Shown here in pieces: positions 35,038-48,675 of a stretch of 64,000 nucleotides of DNA; the first letter of the stretch is position 1, and each line of letters begins with the position of its first letter. The notes below the pieces were generated by a model. It saw nothing but the letters and a program-made list of their open reading frames with translations, did no database searches and was not told the origin of the DNA. Made by a program: the position numbers and the translations under genes. The stretch is from Mercenaria mercenaria (lineage: Eukaryota; Mollusca; Bivalvia; Venerida; Veneridae): contig NC_069371.1 of the NCBI RefSeq assembly GCF_021730395.1, positions 70,400,001 to 70,464,000 of the forward strand. Reading direction: 5' to 3'.

Positions 35038-35463
35038 TCCTTAACATTATTTAGATAAAGTCAATTAAGCAATAATGTAAAGAATTTATCTTCAATGTTT
35101 TTATTATCGTTGTTGCTTTCATCCTATTTTAATATACTTAACAGGATATTATCTACTATTTCGTAATTACATTTAAATGTATGACAGAAAGCCCGTCTAG
35201 ATATAATACACAAAAATATAATTAATACACAGGTATCTCCTTATTACACGAAAACGTGTTTATTGTTTTGGTCAAAGTATGGAACTGCATTTCTTAAAGA
35301 ACAAATTTGCTCATTTAAGCGAACTATTGTTTAATTTTCAACTGGCTACGTGTAAGCAGAAACCCTGTTACTTATCACAGCCCGACGTTTAGAGGAACAA
35401 ATGTAATTGCTTATAAAATATCTAGTTTACCATGTTGATATGAGACAGACATATTGCAAATAT

Positions 35464-35622
35464 GAGCCGCTCCATAAGAAAATCAACATAGTGGTTTTGT
35501 GACCAGCATGGATCTAGACCAGAATGCGCAATAAACTTTGAAAGCGAACAGCATGGATGCGCAGGCTGGTCTGGATTCATGCTGGTCGCAAAGCCACTAT
35601 GTTGGTTTTCTCATGGCGCGGT
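35464..35622. mobile_element. Palindromic MITE, copy 1
   Basis: Arms 'AAAATCAACATAGTGGTTTT' on the left and 'CCACTATGTTGGTTTTCTCA' on the right; inner arms carry 'CAGCATGGATCTAGACCAG' and 'CTGGTCTGGATTCATGCTGG'. Same family as 42337-42511 and 50190-50393. Confidence 0.9.
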
Positions 35623-35876
35623 TTATATTGCAATTATATTTACAATGTCAATATTAGTTCTAACAGCGAATGTAAAGTGCAATAAAACAGCATAACTGCA
35701 ATTCATCCAACTGTACAATGGCGTCATGAAGTAAAGAAAGGATCAAAAGAAATTTAACGTTTAAATGTTTTTATCTTCAAAATCAATTGTCATTTTATTT
35801 TTTATCTTTGAGCAATGAAATATTATATGTAACACGTAACTACATAATTTTATTTATAAAACCTATTTAGAAACCA

Positions 35877-36304
35877 GGGGCCGTATTCATAAAGCATCTT
35901 AAGTATAAGTATAAGAAATTGATTATTTACTTAAGTATTACTGAAGTAAGAAATTTATTTACTTAAGAATATTTGTTATTCATAAAACAACTTAATAAGT
36001 AACTCTTGGCTTTTGTTGTGGACGAAAACATTAGAAAAAAAACAACATTAATTTCAGACAGATACAACATGCACAGTTATGTTTAAAGTGCTTTTATCTG
36101 AAAAAAAAACAACACTTTAATCGTACTCACGACGCTATTTTGTTTTCTGACTTAAGTCATTTCTTACGTATCTTAAGTTTAAGCTGTTTTATAATAGGAC
36201 TTAAGTTTTTTACTTAGTCTTAAGCTGAAATCAACACAAACTTAAGTAAAATCTTCAACTTAAGTCAAAACTTATACTTACGATGCTTTATGAATACGAG
36301 CCCC
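35877..36304. mobile_element. MITE with ~34 bp inverted ends
   Basis: The left end GGGGCCGTATTCATAAAGCA, continuing TCTTAAGTATAAGT, is the reverse complement of the right end at 36270-36304 with two differences. Repeated CTTAAGT motifs occur throughout the ~430 bp. No coding content. Confidence 0.9.
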
Positions 36305-39300
36305 AGAACTTTAATCCTAGTTGTAATTTAAATTAGATAAAAGAAAACATTAAGTGTAACTTTATCTAAACTTGACAACATTATATTTATTTGAACGTTG
36401 TAGAATTGAAAGTAAAAAAATATTTAGGAATAAGGTGCAGAACAAATACATAATTTAAAAAATAAACCAATAAAAGGTTTAATCGTGTCTTAAAATAAAA
36501 ATGATATAATCATAAATTTTCCTTTCATCACGTTTATATATATGGTATCGTTAGGGATCAGGCAAAATTGCAAGAAAGCACAAAAAGTTACTTTCGCAAA
36601 GTATGTGAATCGAACATTAATTATACACAAATTTGTCGATTTATCTTATTTTGAGACGTAAAAACTAGCTGAAGAAATACCCACAGACAGAAGATTTCAC
36701 ATAATACCTATTGATATAACAATTGTATGATGCTTTGTCGGAATATGATATATAAATGCCATATGATAGAATTTCACGACAGGTAAAAATGCGATATCTA
36801 AATAATTATTTACTTTGCGTTATAATGTGAGAGCCATGACAAAGGGGGTATTCTAATAGATATTGTGCTTGTTCATCTTAACAGCTCTTTACAACCACTT
36901 TCTGCCTTCACAAGTAACAAAGAAAAAAATCTAATGGAGTTTGTAATCCTGAATAGACTGAATGGGCAATCGCTGTGTCAATACCTCCATTTGACATGAT
37001 GCATCAAAAGATCGTGTGTTTGAAAAATGAAATTTAAACGACATTAATCAAATGCTTTAGTGTTGATTATACTAAAATTTAGTCAGAGTCTGTGAAGTTT
37101 TATAAAGAAGTTTCCTGAATAAGTATCAAAATCTCGGTTAATGTGAAATGTTGATGGGCATAATTCTATGTTTGGTAGAGTTTGTGACATAAGGACGTAT
37201 AACTTATAACTGTGAATGTTGTGGTAATGGGTACTATATTGTAAATCTGTTTGAGTGTTCTATGCGGATATCTTCCGTTTTCACATCTGAACCGTCACAT
37301 TATAATGGCAACAAGAAAACGGAAAACTCGAAGTGTCAGGTATTTATTTTTTTAGGCTTTTTTGTTTTTGTTTACCTTATCCTTTTTCTTGAGTCTACAT
37401 GAACCACACAATTCAGTCAAAATAAATTTCCAAAACTTATAATTAAACAAATATAACACAGGAACACATTCATACCAATACTGACAACGAGCATCACACG
37501 AAGAAATTCAATCGTTTATTTTATATAAACAAAAGGAATAAAGCTACAATGTCACAATATAAGATAAAAACATAAAACCAGAAAATAAAAAAGACATAAC
37601 AATATCGCGTAATGTTAAAAACGCTTCTATTGCGACCCTATGCACCACAGTGGCTATTGGTATCTATATATCTAATTCAGTTGCACAGAAAAGCATAAAA
37701 GATAAACTTATGGTCAGGTGAAATTATAAACCAATTAGCATTGATAAAAAATACTTTCAAAGTTCTTTTTTTTATACTGCACTGATCATCCATAATTAAA
37801 ATGATATACAAGTTGACTATTATTCTTCTAAACTCTATGAACATGATCTCAAATTTTAGTATTTGCAACAATGAGCACTGTACGTATGTGTCTTATAACA
37901 TTGAAACACTTTTTTCATTGTTATTTCTTTTTTTTATTTTTCTTACTCTTCTTTTTTCTTTCTTTTTAGTACATATCCTACTAATTATTAAACAGAGCTG
38001 ATAAAATAATAAATAAATCTATAAAACACGGGATATGCGGTCACAAAAGTCGTCAATAAAATGGAGTAACTTTGCTTAGCAGTAACAAAAATGTCGTTAT
38101 AAATATACATGATCAAAACGAGTTTTGTTCAGCTGTTTGAGATTTTTTTTTCTCTTTAAAACTTTCAATTACAAAAAAAGAAACTTTCAAGAATATCAGA
38201 CTTCATGAACGCTTATCTATTTTCTATAATTCTCTTGTCGGAGTTGCAAATAAACTATAAAAAGTGATTCGATATTCGATATAGTGTCTACAAAATAAAG
38301 AAGAGTTATTTACTGTTCGTGGCGAAAATTTATGTAAAATAGAAAATAAAACTCTTTATCTATACTTTTTATACTTCATAGATGATCATTCAAAACAACT
38401 AAACGCTACCCGTACTTACAAAAACCCCATTACAATCAGTAATACAATACAGCTTACACTGGATTGTCTATCACTCTGCCTGTCAACGTTTAGTGGAACT
38501 TAATTTCACTACTGTCTGTCAGATTTTAGTGAGAATTCTTAGCCATATTTTTATATGCAACACGCGGTTCGAAGTATTTTCGTTGATGGTGGCTTGTTAC
38601 AAACTGATGTAGAAATGGAATAATATTTGATTTCACAATTGGGTTGTAAAGCTTTCCTGCATCAAGGGTGTAATGGGTGTTCCATGTGTGATTTTCCAAA
38701 ACGTTTTTCGTGTTGGCTGATGGGTGTCCATTAGATATTTAACACAACCTACATCTTTTTTTCGAGTCTGAATATACAAGTGCCACTTTGTCAATGCGAA
38801 CCTTCCATTTTGATGAGTTAATAGTACAGTATTTTAAATTCCTGCTATAGTAATTAGGGTTTGACAACTATGACAATAAAATTCTGAGACCCATAAGTCA
38901 TATTGTATAATAATAATTCAATGATCATTATTTTGACTGTATTCAAGTTATAAAGTTTCAATAATGGCCTCATTTATTTATCAGTGTTGAAAGCCGGTCT
39001 AGGTGTTAAGTTGGGCAATTTGTATGTTTTCCATTGGAAAACAATGAAAAATATTGTAGTTCGTACTGATGTCTTTAAGTTAAAAACTCACAATGGAAAC
39101 CTCTTATACAGCGTCTCCAGGAATATCAGAACACTATCCAAAATTCAATGGCCTTATATAACTGTGAGTAATCAAGTAGGATAAATTGACATTTGATTCA
39201 TATTAGGACTACATTAGACCGGCGATTGTTTTACAGTATGGCCGGGCTTAATAAGCCCAGTGCCGGATGAAAACTGGGAAAAAACAGCTATTAATGTTAT

Positions 39301-40325
39301 TTTTATAATCTTTCGGGGGCATTTTGTACTTTCTAAGTAACAGCGATATCTTTATCTAGAATTTTTCTTGAACAAAGAACGCGTTTCTTTATCCTCATTT
39401 CACGTTGCTAAGATAAGCCGGTGGATGTCATTGACAATACGTGTCTTTCTTCGATGCGACAGAAACTAAATGTAAACTCACAAAACACATGTTCTTTACT
39501 GCCATCAATCAGTATGCCAATATTTGTTTTAAATTCTCTCCCGTGGCTTCAAAGTTTTTGTCTAGGCGCCCGTTTCCGGAGTCCTACTTATGATAAAGTT
39601 TGGATTAAGGTAGAAATGGTTTCGTAAAAAAAAATTTTTAAGCAGTTTTTTTGTTGACTTTGATGTAACTTCTAGGGACTACTCGATACAAAAAGACGTA
39701 GAAATTCTTGTATAAAAGCCCAATGTAGGACACATTTTTAAAAAATGTGATAAAAGATGTTTTGTAAAACAGGGCCCAGATTAAACGAAAAAAAGAAGAA
39801 CAAAGATACGTAGATCAAACTAATTCCTGAAAAGTGACAAGTCTATGCCATTTCTTATAATGTAAAAACAATAATTATAGACATTAAAATGGCACGAATA
39901 TTTACATATTTTAATATTTGACCTTTGCTCTCGGCCTTCATCTTTACAATAATGTAATGTTCGCAAGAAGCCATGCTCAGCTGCATTATGACCTTATATT
40001 GTTAAATGTTGGCATAGCGTCGACTTAATATGTTATGAATGGTGTTCACGAGTGAAAGATATACTTGATCCAACACGTAAAATAAAAATGAACAACTTTT
40101 TATTTACAGTTTCAACTATGATTAATTCTCTTAAATTTGTTTTACCAGTTACAAGTATATTTGATATTTTGACTGTGAAATAAGAAAGATATATCAGTTT
40201 AATATTTCAAAAATTCGCTGAAAAACAGCGTGTAATTTAAGAAACATTAAAAAAAAGTAAATTATGAGAGACAGTGCACATCCGTGCATCACTGATATAC
40301 AGATTCATCTTAAGTGTGTGTGTGT
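36305..40325. other. No gene seen
   Basis: AT-rich. Open frames at 38984-39184 and 39421-39627 are GC-richer than average but have no splice flanks or family match. T-rich tracts lie at about 37920-37970. Confidence 0.45.

Positions 40326-40365
<40 letters not shown>
40326..40365 (+). repeat. Uninterrupted run of 40 G
   Basis: A short GT stretch (GTGTGTGTG) leads into 40 consecutive G, then TGGTTATGTGG. Homopolymers of this length are rare, can form G-quadruplexes and are hard to sequence. Confidence 0.95.
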
Positions 40366-40366
<1 letters not shown>

Positions 40367-40639
40367 GGTTATGTGGTTATTGATTGCCCTAGTGTTTTAA
40401 GCATGTCTGGTTTGACTTATATCATTTGACTTGAAGGCAATGTCTGACGTCTAGACTTCGACTGTCCTTTTAGCCTCATATTCTTAGTGTAGCATAAAAA
40501 CATAAAGCGACATACTTTCACATAATAAAATGTGTCCACTTTAAGAATTGTTAAGTTATAAGGCGCACATGCATGTTCTTGAGACTGTGGCAATTAAAGC
40601 CTACCTATAAAGTGTATGTTGATAACAAAGATCCAAAGG

Positions 40640-40955
40640 TCGGTCCTTAAAATTTAAGTACTGCTTTTTATTAGAAACTACAGTTTAGAACTTGAAAGGG
40701 GACATTTTAAGTATGCTATAAACAATTATTATAATGTTAATAACAATAATCATAATCATAATCATAATCATAATATTATTTATCAATGATAATAATAATA
40801 ATGCATTGTTCAATTGTATAACACAATAACACATATAAAATTTAGGTACTGTTTTAACATTATAAAACAGTTTAGCACTAGAGAGGGGACTTTTTAATAA
40901 TAATAGTAATAATAATAATACATTGTTCAAGAAGTATAACACATTTAGAGATATC
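40640..40955. repeat. ATN-type microsatellites in a partly duplicated segment
   Basis: (ATC/ATA)n at about 40740-40803 and AAT repeats at about 40896-40922. The flanks 'TAAAATTTArGTACTG', 'CAGTTTAG' and 'CATTGTTCAA' occur twice (about 40650-40830 and 40837-40945), so a ~150 bp unit is duplicated. Confidence 0.65.
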
Positions 40956-41739
40956 AAGTCTAATATAATATAGTTCTCTAAGTAAAATAACTTAGACCAA
41001 GAATTGAAATAAGATATGTGTGAACAAAGTAACGCTTAATGATCGGTGTGAAAGAAAAAAAAAGAATTTCACTGCTAGAACATCACAAAAATATGTACAA
41101 GTGGTTAAAGTCGCATAATGCGGTGACTAGGAGTAAGATAGTAAACATATTTTCAGACAAGATGAGAAACATGACTCAACTCGATGCCCTATCATTTTCA
41201 GTGATGGTCACTTCAAACATTTAATGCGTCTTAACTTCACACGAGGCAGGAGGGTGTGATTAAAGAGAATAACTGGAGGGAAGGTTAATTAATGGTAATG
41301 ATTAACATGTATCATGTCACGGTATTACAGGGTGTATTAATTAGTGTAATTAGAGCAACATAAACCTGGACTGGCGATAAATATTTGGAAAATGTCCTAC
41401 GTCATTTAGGTACTTATTTATATCAACATGGTCCATGCGTAGTAATGTGATATAAACAACATCTTAGACAGTACTAATTAATAAATATAATTGATGAGCA
41501 GTTATCGCGATACGAAAGTTGATAGAGTTCACAGTGCTATTTGTATTTTTAGAATATAGAGATAAATAACAAAAACATTTCTGTTTCGACGCCCATCTTT
41601 CTCTTTAAATCAAAGGAACTACTAACCGCGTATACGACACATTTTATTCTTACAAAATAGTCCATCATATACTAAATATTAGAAATTCCTAATATATCAC
41701 ATTTAACATTATATTGCTGTTCTAAGAAGTACAATCACT

Positions 41740-42105
41740 ATCGTCAATATTATTATCATTATTATCATTATTACTATTATATTATCCTAGTTGTTACTAT
41801 TGTTATCATTATTAACATTACCATTTTATCATCATCATTGTCATCAGCAATACCACCACCACCATTGAATTGAATTGAATTTTCATTGGTATTAATACAA
41901 TAATTATCAATATTGTTGCTGCTGTTGCTGTTGTTGTTGTTGTTGTTGTTGATATTGTTGCTGTTGTTGTTGCTGTTGTTGCTGCTGCTTCTGCTGTTGT
42001 TGTTGCTGCTGCTACTACAATTGCTGCTGCTGCTGCTGCTGTTGTTATTGCTGCTGCTGCTGCTACTACTACAATTGTTGTTGTTGTTGCTGCTGCTGAC
42101 ATAAA
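41740..42105. repeat. ~360 bp trinucleotide-periodic tract (ATT, ATC, ACC, then TTG/CTG)
   Basis: TAT/ATC repeats grade into CACCACCACC, three GAATT units, and from 41914 an imperfect (TTG/CTG)n run of about 190 bp to 42103. Long frames of polyLeu, polySer/Asn and polyAla/Thr on both strands come from the period-3 repeat and are not genes. Confidence 0.9.
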
Positions 42106-42336
42106 TAAGAATTATAACATAAACATGGCTAAAATCTGTATACAACTGTCCGATCACTTGCCAGGATAGTTGCTACTGGTTCTCGCCTGGAATCTTGCTT
42201 AAAACAGCTTGCACGTATAGAAATAAAATATACCCATATTATAATGTTATGAATCATACGTCTGCCTGTCAATGAAACTGGATTTTCACTTTCCTCGCAA
42301 TCCCTGATTTAGGTTAAGTCTGTCCGATTTGCATTT

Positions 42337-42511
42337 GAGCCGCGCCATGAGAAAACCAACATAGTGCATTTGCGACCAGCATGGATCCAGACCAGCCTGC
42401 GCATTAGAGAAACTGTTAGCGAACAGCATGGATCCTGACCAGACTGCGCAGGCTGGTCTGGATCCATGCTGGTCACAAATGCACTATGTTGGTTTTCCCA
42501 TGGCGCAGCTC
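42337..42511. mobile_element. Palindromic MITE, copy 2
   Basis: 'GAGCCGCGCCATGAGAAAAC' on the left against 'GGTTTTCCCATGGCGCAGCT' on the right. The inner palindrome pairs 'GACCAGCATGGATCCAGACC' with 'GGTCTGGATCCATGCTGGTC'. It is the cleanest of the three copies. Confidence 0.93.
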
Positions 42512-44560
42512 ATTTTTTCTAGACAAAACTCTAGCATGTTCTTACCAGTTCGAGGAGCATTGGTCCTTGAAACATAAAACTGAAAGAAAGTTTAGGTAGT
42601 CAGTGCAGTCATATTATCAGGGTTTCATTTTAATCAAAAGTTTAGTTGCAATATATTAATTAATTCTTGTGTATTTGATGTCTACAGTCAGCATTTCTGA
42701 CAACAGCAGGGTTTCTTTTTTTCATGGGTGGCTTACATTGTACTTTAGTTCGAAATATCAAACGCGGATGATTTAACTACCTTTTATAAACGAATACAAT
42801 CAACCACAAAAACATATCAAATTAAATTTAGATTTAATCAATTTGTTAACAAAAGACAATATTTTACCAAAATGATTTAACGTTTATCGGACGTCATAAG
42901 AATGGATTATCTAGTTGATAATAAAATGTTTTGGATTTTAAATTAGATAAATGGTGTAAACACTTTTGTGGTGATCCTAACGTAAAAAAGGTGTTTACTG
43001 AAATATAAAAGCGTACACTTTTCATCAATTTATTTTTCAAATTTAGCACTTTATACGCGCAAAATATTGTGAATCGCGGACGTAGATATTTACCTGTGAA
43101 TAGACGATATTCAATTGACGAGAGCCCATTGATGTCAAATGATGTATTATTAATATATATTGATATGAACCTTAAACTCTGTTGTCCGAAACTGTGCTAT
43201 TTTCAAAATCATCAACAAGTTTAGTGCATTTTTATTCATAAAAGTACAGGTGGCAGAATGCTATAGTTCGTCTCGCAAATGATTTCGGCAAAATAAGATC
43301 TAAGAAATTTTGTTCGGGCAAGACAGGCATATCTTCCATTGGACTGATTTTTTTGCCGTTAGCATTTTGTTCTTACGACAGCCGATTTGTTATTAAAAGT
43401 CATTATTGTAGGGTGAATTAAATACATTTTATACGTAATACATGTACTATATGCTTATAAAATTGACCCCTTCAAATTGATATACTTTATGCAAGTTCAA
43501 TGTTTCAACTTGCAAACTTGATGGAACAGCAAAAACGAACACGTTGTCAAAATCACCAAGAAAATCATATAAATATTTCAGAAAAATATTGAATATTGAA
43601 TCGAAAGCTTTTTCTTAAAGTTCCAATTGTGTTTAAGAGTATCCGACAACAGCTGGTTTTTCAAAATGTTTTGTACAGCCCCGTGCCAACTTAAGGGATT
43701 CTGTGCGAGTTTTCCTCTCCAGAAGTGTTCGTTGTATATTTCTGTTTGAATATGTTAAGCAGTTTCAGTTATTCATCTATTTCTCGAAAGCTTTATTCAT
43801 ACATCAATTAGTATATTAAAGTGAGATCCATATAAGTATCACTAATGCAGACATAGGGATAAGATTTTATTAGAAAAAATCTATATACCCCACCTTTAAA
43901 ACGGGTTGAACTGTCCAAAATACCGATAAAGAAATTCAATTTCAGAAAAATATCAGAACAAGTCAAATAGTCTAAAATAGTGATAATCCGTTTAAGAAAA
44001 GATCACTGTTGCTTAAATAAGTTAAATAATCACGGCCTCTGGGTCCAAGGATTCGTCACATAAAAATTACCTGATTTGTAAATGGAAGCTAAAGAACCAA
44101 AATTTTTCTGTCCAAAAAATGCCGCACAGACTATATGCCTGTGAACTTTATTCAAATGCACTTTAAGGAGTATGTGTACTTGTAAAGCTTATAAAACGAC
44201 GACCATTGAAACAGCACTTCTCTTTTAAATCAAAGTTATTTTGCACATCATTAGCATGAATAAGACATTAAAAGGAACTGATCTTTGATGAGAGCAAACT
44301 TTGATAGTGGAACTTATGTTAATAGAAAGGAAAACATAGACATTATATATCTCTACTGAAGAATTTGGTATTGAAGGAATGAAATACAAAGGCAGTGGAT
44401 TTCTTCCACATCTTGTGATAACAAGGTTAGTACCAGTTTATGTCACTGTTCTGGGGGAATATCGCTAAATATTAGTTAAATAGCAATTGTATGTATTGTA
44501 CCGGCATTATCATAGTGTCTGTTATCACATATTCGTACCCACGACAGCAACGCTGATAGT
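42512..44560. other. No gene seen
   Basis: AT-rich, no open frame with splice support and no repeat ends recognised. Confidence 0.5.
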
Positions 44561-44708
44561 AATTGTACAGACATAATCAGACATCGGCAACAATGTCAGT
44601 AATTATACAGACATAATCACACATCAGCAACAATATCAGTAATTATACAGACATAATCACACACTAACACTGATAGTTATTATTCAGACATAATACCACA
44701 TCAGCAAC

Positions 44709-44741
<33 letters not shown>

Positions 44742-46590
44742 CATACCAGATTTATATAACGCCCTTTTCATGACAAACACGTTCAAAGGCGCTTTACATA
44801 TAGCAAACGCAGCCACACAGGGCGCGAAATTCATCCTCTACTAGTACAGACACAGAGCGATCTGACCAGCAGGACAGAGTGAGATAAAGCCCCCAGAACA
44901 GATAGAGAGAAATCTTTTTAGATACAGGCCTGTCTGGCTAACTTAGCCTAGCTCTTTGCGAATAGACAGTCTGGTTCTTTAACGCGCCCGGTGTATAATA
45001 CCGATACACGCGAAGCCGTCTTTCCAGGGAAGAACCAGTACAGGCCTCTTGGTTAGGTGGGAGACACACGGTAGCGTCTCAGAAATTTCCAATGCCTGCA
45101 CTGGGATTCGAACTCCGGACTTCTGGATTGACAGTCAAGCGTGTTACCACTAGACCACCGGCCCACCTATATACAGAGATAATCACACATCAGTAACAAT
45201 GATAGTAATTATACAGACATAATCACACATCAGCGACAATGACAGTAATTATACAGACATAATCACACATCATCAACAATGATAGTAATACAATAGACAG
45301 CAACAACGGCAGTAGTGATACAGATATAATCACACATCAGCAATAATGATCAACATACATTATCACACATCAGCGCATGACTGATATCACATATAACATC
45401 ATGAAATGAATAATTAACAACATATCACACAAACATATAATATACAGACATTCAGGACAATGACAGTATTATACAGACATAATCACACATCAGTGGCAAT
45501 GAATTGTAATTATACAGATATAATCACACATCAGTGACAACGATAGTAATTACGCAGTCATAATAACAAATCAGCGACAATGACAGTAATTATACAGACA
45601 TAATCACACATCAGTGGCGATGAAAGTAATTTTACAGACAATATTACATATCAGCAACAATAATAGTAATTATACAGACATAATCACACATCAGCAACAA
45701 TGATAGTGATTATACAAACATAATCACACATCAGTGTCAATGATAGTAATTATACAGACATAATCACACCTCAGTGGCAATGAAAGTAATTATGCAGACA
45801 AAATTACACATTAGCAACAATGATAGACATTATACAGACATAATCGCACATCAGTGGCAATGATAGTAATTATACAGACATAATCGCACACCAGTAGCAA
45901 TGGAAGTAATTATACAGACATAATCACTCAACAGTAACAATGATAGCAATTATGCTGACATAATCACACATCAGTGGCAATGAAAGTAATTACGCAGACA
46001 AAATTACCCATTAGCAACAATGATAGTAATTATACAGACATAATCACACATCAGTGGCAATGATAGTAATTATACAGACATAATCACACAACAGCAACAA
46101 TGATAGTACACATCAGTGATAATGATAGTTATTATACAGACATAATCACACATCAGTAGCAATGGAAGTAATTATACAGACATAATCACTCAACAGTAAC
46201 AATGATAGTACAATGTATGATAGTTTAACAACATAATCACATCAGTGCAATGGAAGTATTATACATACAAACATAACATTGAACAATGATAGCAATTATC
46301 AGACATAATCACACATCAGTGATAATGATAGTTATTATACAGACATAATCGCACATCAGTGGCAATGATTGTAATTATACAGACATAATCGCACACCAGT
46401 AGCAATGGAAGTAATTGTACAGACATAATCCAATCAGTACAATGAAGTAATTATCTGACATAATCAGTCAATCAGTGCAATGAAGAATTATGCATACAAA
46501 ATTACACATTAGCAACAATGATAATTATTATACCAACATAACCACACATCAGTTTCAAAGATAGTTATTATATAAACAGACATCTCAACA
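44561..46590. repeat. 40 bp minisatellite, about 38 copies, split by a SINE
   Basis: The consensus unit is 'CAGACATAATCACACATCAG' followed by 'TGGCAATGATAGTAATTATA' (20+20). Higher-order variants alternate (AGCAACAATGATAG, AGTGGCAATGAAAG, and a GCAGACAAAATTACACATTAG unit). Units near 45340-45450, 46220-46290 and 46425-46500 have lost single bases throughout. A SINE occupies 44705-45170. No coding content. Confidence 0.93.
44705..45170 (-). mobile_element. tRNA-derived SINE with an L2-like 3' tail, minus strand
   Basis: On the minus strand the head is 'GGTCTAGTGGTAACACGC' (A box) and 'GGAGTTCGAATCCC' (B box), followed by a ~330 bp body. The 3' end reads 'GTAAAGCGCCTTTGAACGTG', then 'ATGAAAAGGGCGTTATATAA' and (ATA)n. 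The last ~70 bp closely match the 3' end of the LINE at 13852-13932, so this SINE probably borrowed that LINE's tail for mobilisation. It sits inside the minisatellite. Confidence 0.92.
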
Positions 46591-47049
46591 ACTTTAATAT
46601 GAATCACACATCATGAATAAACGAGGTAGACATGAACAATTGAACAAAGACTAAACAGATAATCAAATCGAAAGCATTAGTAGTGTCTGTTGCGTGTTAT
46701 TCATCATGTAATATGAAAAGAAGCGATGGTGAAATGTACGTTTTAACATGCTGAAAAATGTAACAAAGCATGGTTTATGCATGACCTCTACCTTTGCATG
46801 GGTGATCGAAAGTTTTTGTGCGTTGTATGATAATGTTTAAAATAATTCGATCCTCATTTGCTTGTCTTTGTAACAAAGAGCACAAGTGCCTAGTTAAACT
46901 AAAAATAAATCTGTTGAACATTCGAGTTAGTAGCATTTGATATGAATGTCATTACATATACATATATAACAATTATATGTGTAAAGCCGATTATTCTCTT
47001 GTTTGCAGAAAATTTCCAGTGGATCGTTTGACAAAAATATTTGTTTTGT

Positions 47050-47317
47050 TTTGGATTTAACGCCGTTTTTCAACAGTATTTCAGTCATGTAACGGGGGGC
47101 AATTAACCTAACCAGTGTTCCTGGATTCTGAACCAGTACAAACATGTTCTCCGCAAGTAACTCCAACTTCCCCACTTGAATCAGAGGTGGAGAACGAATG
47201 ATTTCAGACATAATGTCTTTTTTCAAGTCAGGGAGAACATACGCCCCGCCCAGGGATCGAACTCACGACCCCGCGATCCGTAGACCAACGCTTTCCCTAC
47301 TGAGCTAAGCTGGCTTT
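47050..47317 (-). mobile_element. tRNA-derived SINE, minus strand
   Basis: The minus-strand head 'CTTAGCTCAGTAGGGAAAGC' and 'GTGAGTTCGATCCCTGGGC', body 'GACATTATGTCTGAAATCAT' and tail 'TTGAAAAACGGCGTTAAATC' match the SINE at 29533-29825. The 99-codon frame across it is a by-product. Confidence 0.9.
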
Positions 47318-48675
47318 GACAAAAAGAAATATCACATGAATTTTAGTATTTATATAATTTAGTAAATTCTATGAAAACTTTTTGTCACTTTTATCTGGTT
47401 ATCAACGAGTGAATATTTTCTTGGTAGCATTTCAAGATAGATTGTGTTTAAAGGTGTACTAGACCTAAATTTCATATTTGAAAATATGAATAAGTTGTAC
47501 ACGCAGCTTATGTAAACATAAAATTAACAGGTTAATGTGTATTAACAGGACTATGCATTAGGATTTTTTTTCTTTAACACACTCACACACTAAATTGAGG
47601 CATAACCAAACACAGTAGAGATGTGTACTACAACAAAAAACTGAAAGACTTTTTAATAATGGAGTGTTGCTATATGATATTTAACTACGAATGAAACTCT
47701 ACATAAACAATTTATAATATTTAAATACTTAGTAAGATTAAATACATTTGTTGAGAAATTTCTACATTTGAAGTAAATATCTGAAGATAAAAAATCAGCG
47801 AAAGATAAGCATTAGGCATCTTTAAGGAAAATATCTTATAACTTCCTTTAGATACGGTCACAGCAAGAAAACCTTGTTGTATGAGTTTCATTAACACCAT
47901 CAAACAACGTTTATAAATTATACACGTTACAAATCATAGTCAAAATGTGTAAGTGGTTAAACCATTGTGAATGAACATTTTAAGAAAGCTTTTCAAATTT
48001 CTCTAAAAAGCATTGGAATTACATATTTTTTACATTTATATTTATTAAGAAATAAATATTTCATTTTTCTATTTGAAAAAATAAATCATATTGTATAAAT
48101 TCGGAAAAGGTGATGAAAACAAAAATTGAAACCTGTTAATCCACTTTTTATATATCTTTTTGATAAAAATTAATTGAAAAACATAAAACTTCTAAGTTTA
48201 TTTTATTTATATCTATAGATATATACATTCATTTTAAATATTTGCTGACCTAATTTAGAAAGAATACTAGAGACTAGATTACAAACGGAAATTTACAAAT
48301 CAATTTGAACAAACAAGTTGAAAACGTACAGAGGAAACGAACAAAATCGTCATTGTTTGAAACTCAGTCATCTTCACATCAACCTCTACCTGCCTGTACA
48401 GATGGTGAAGAACCAATTTAGAAACCATTGTGTTCTCAATATTCGATCAGAACTTGAAACGGAAATCGAAATTAACGGATTTTTAATTGCAAAATCAATT
48501 ACAGTTCATTGTATAAAGTTTGCATTCAAATTGAAAATGACTCTGAATGAGAAACATTTTAGTCTTAACGGCGATACTGCTGCGCATTTTAGTCTATCAT
48601 TTTCATTTCTTCTGCTGAGTTGCTTTGGAAATGGACGTATTGGAATGCGTATCTAATGGCATTTTTTTCTTTCAG
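47318..48675. other. Intron or upstream region of the coiled-coil gene; no exon identified
   Basis: AT-rich. A 112-codon frame at 48318-48656 has no splice support. The polypyrimidine tract of the 48676 acceptor closes the region. The upstream exons that must supply two bases of a split codon were not found. Confidence 0.4.

Noticed and set aside
41777-42157. Long frames of polySer/Asn, polyAla/Thr and polyLeu
   Set aside because: All arise from the period-3 microsatellite on both strands; no splice signals and no non-repetitive coding sequence.
48318-48656. 112-codon frame as an upstream exon of the coiled-coil gene
   Set aside because: No acceptor or donor at suitable places; it overlaps the polypyrimidine region ahead of the real acceptor at 48675.
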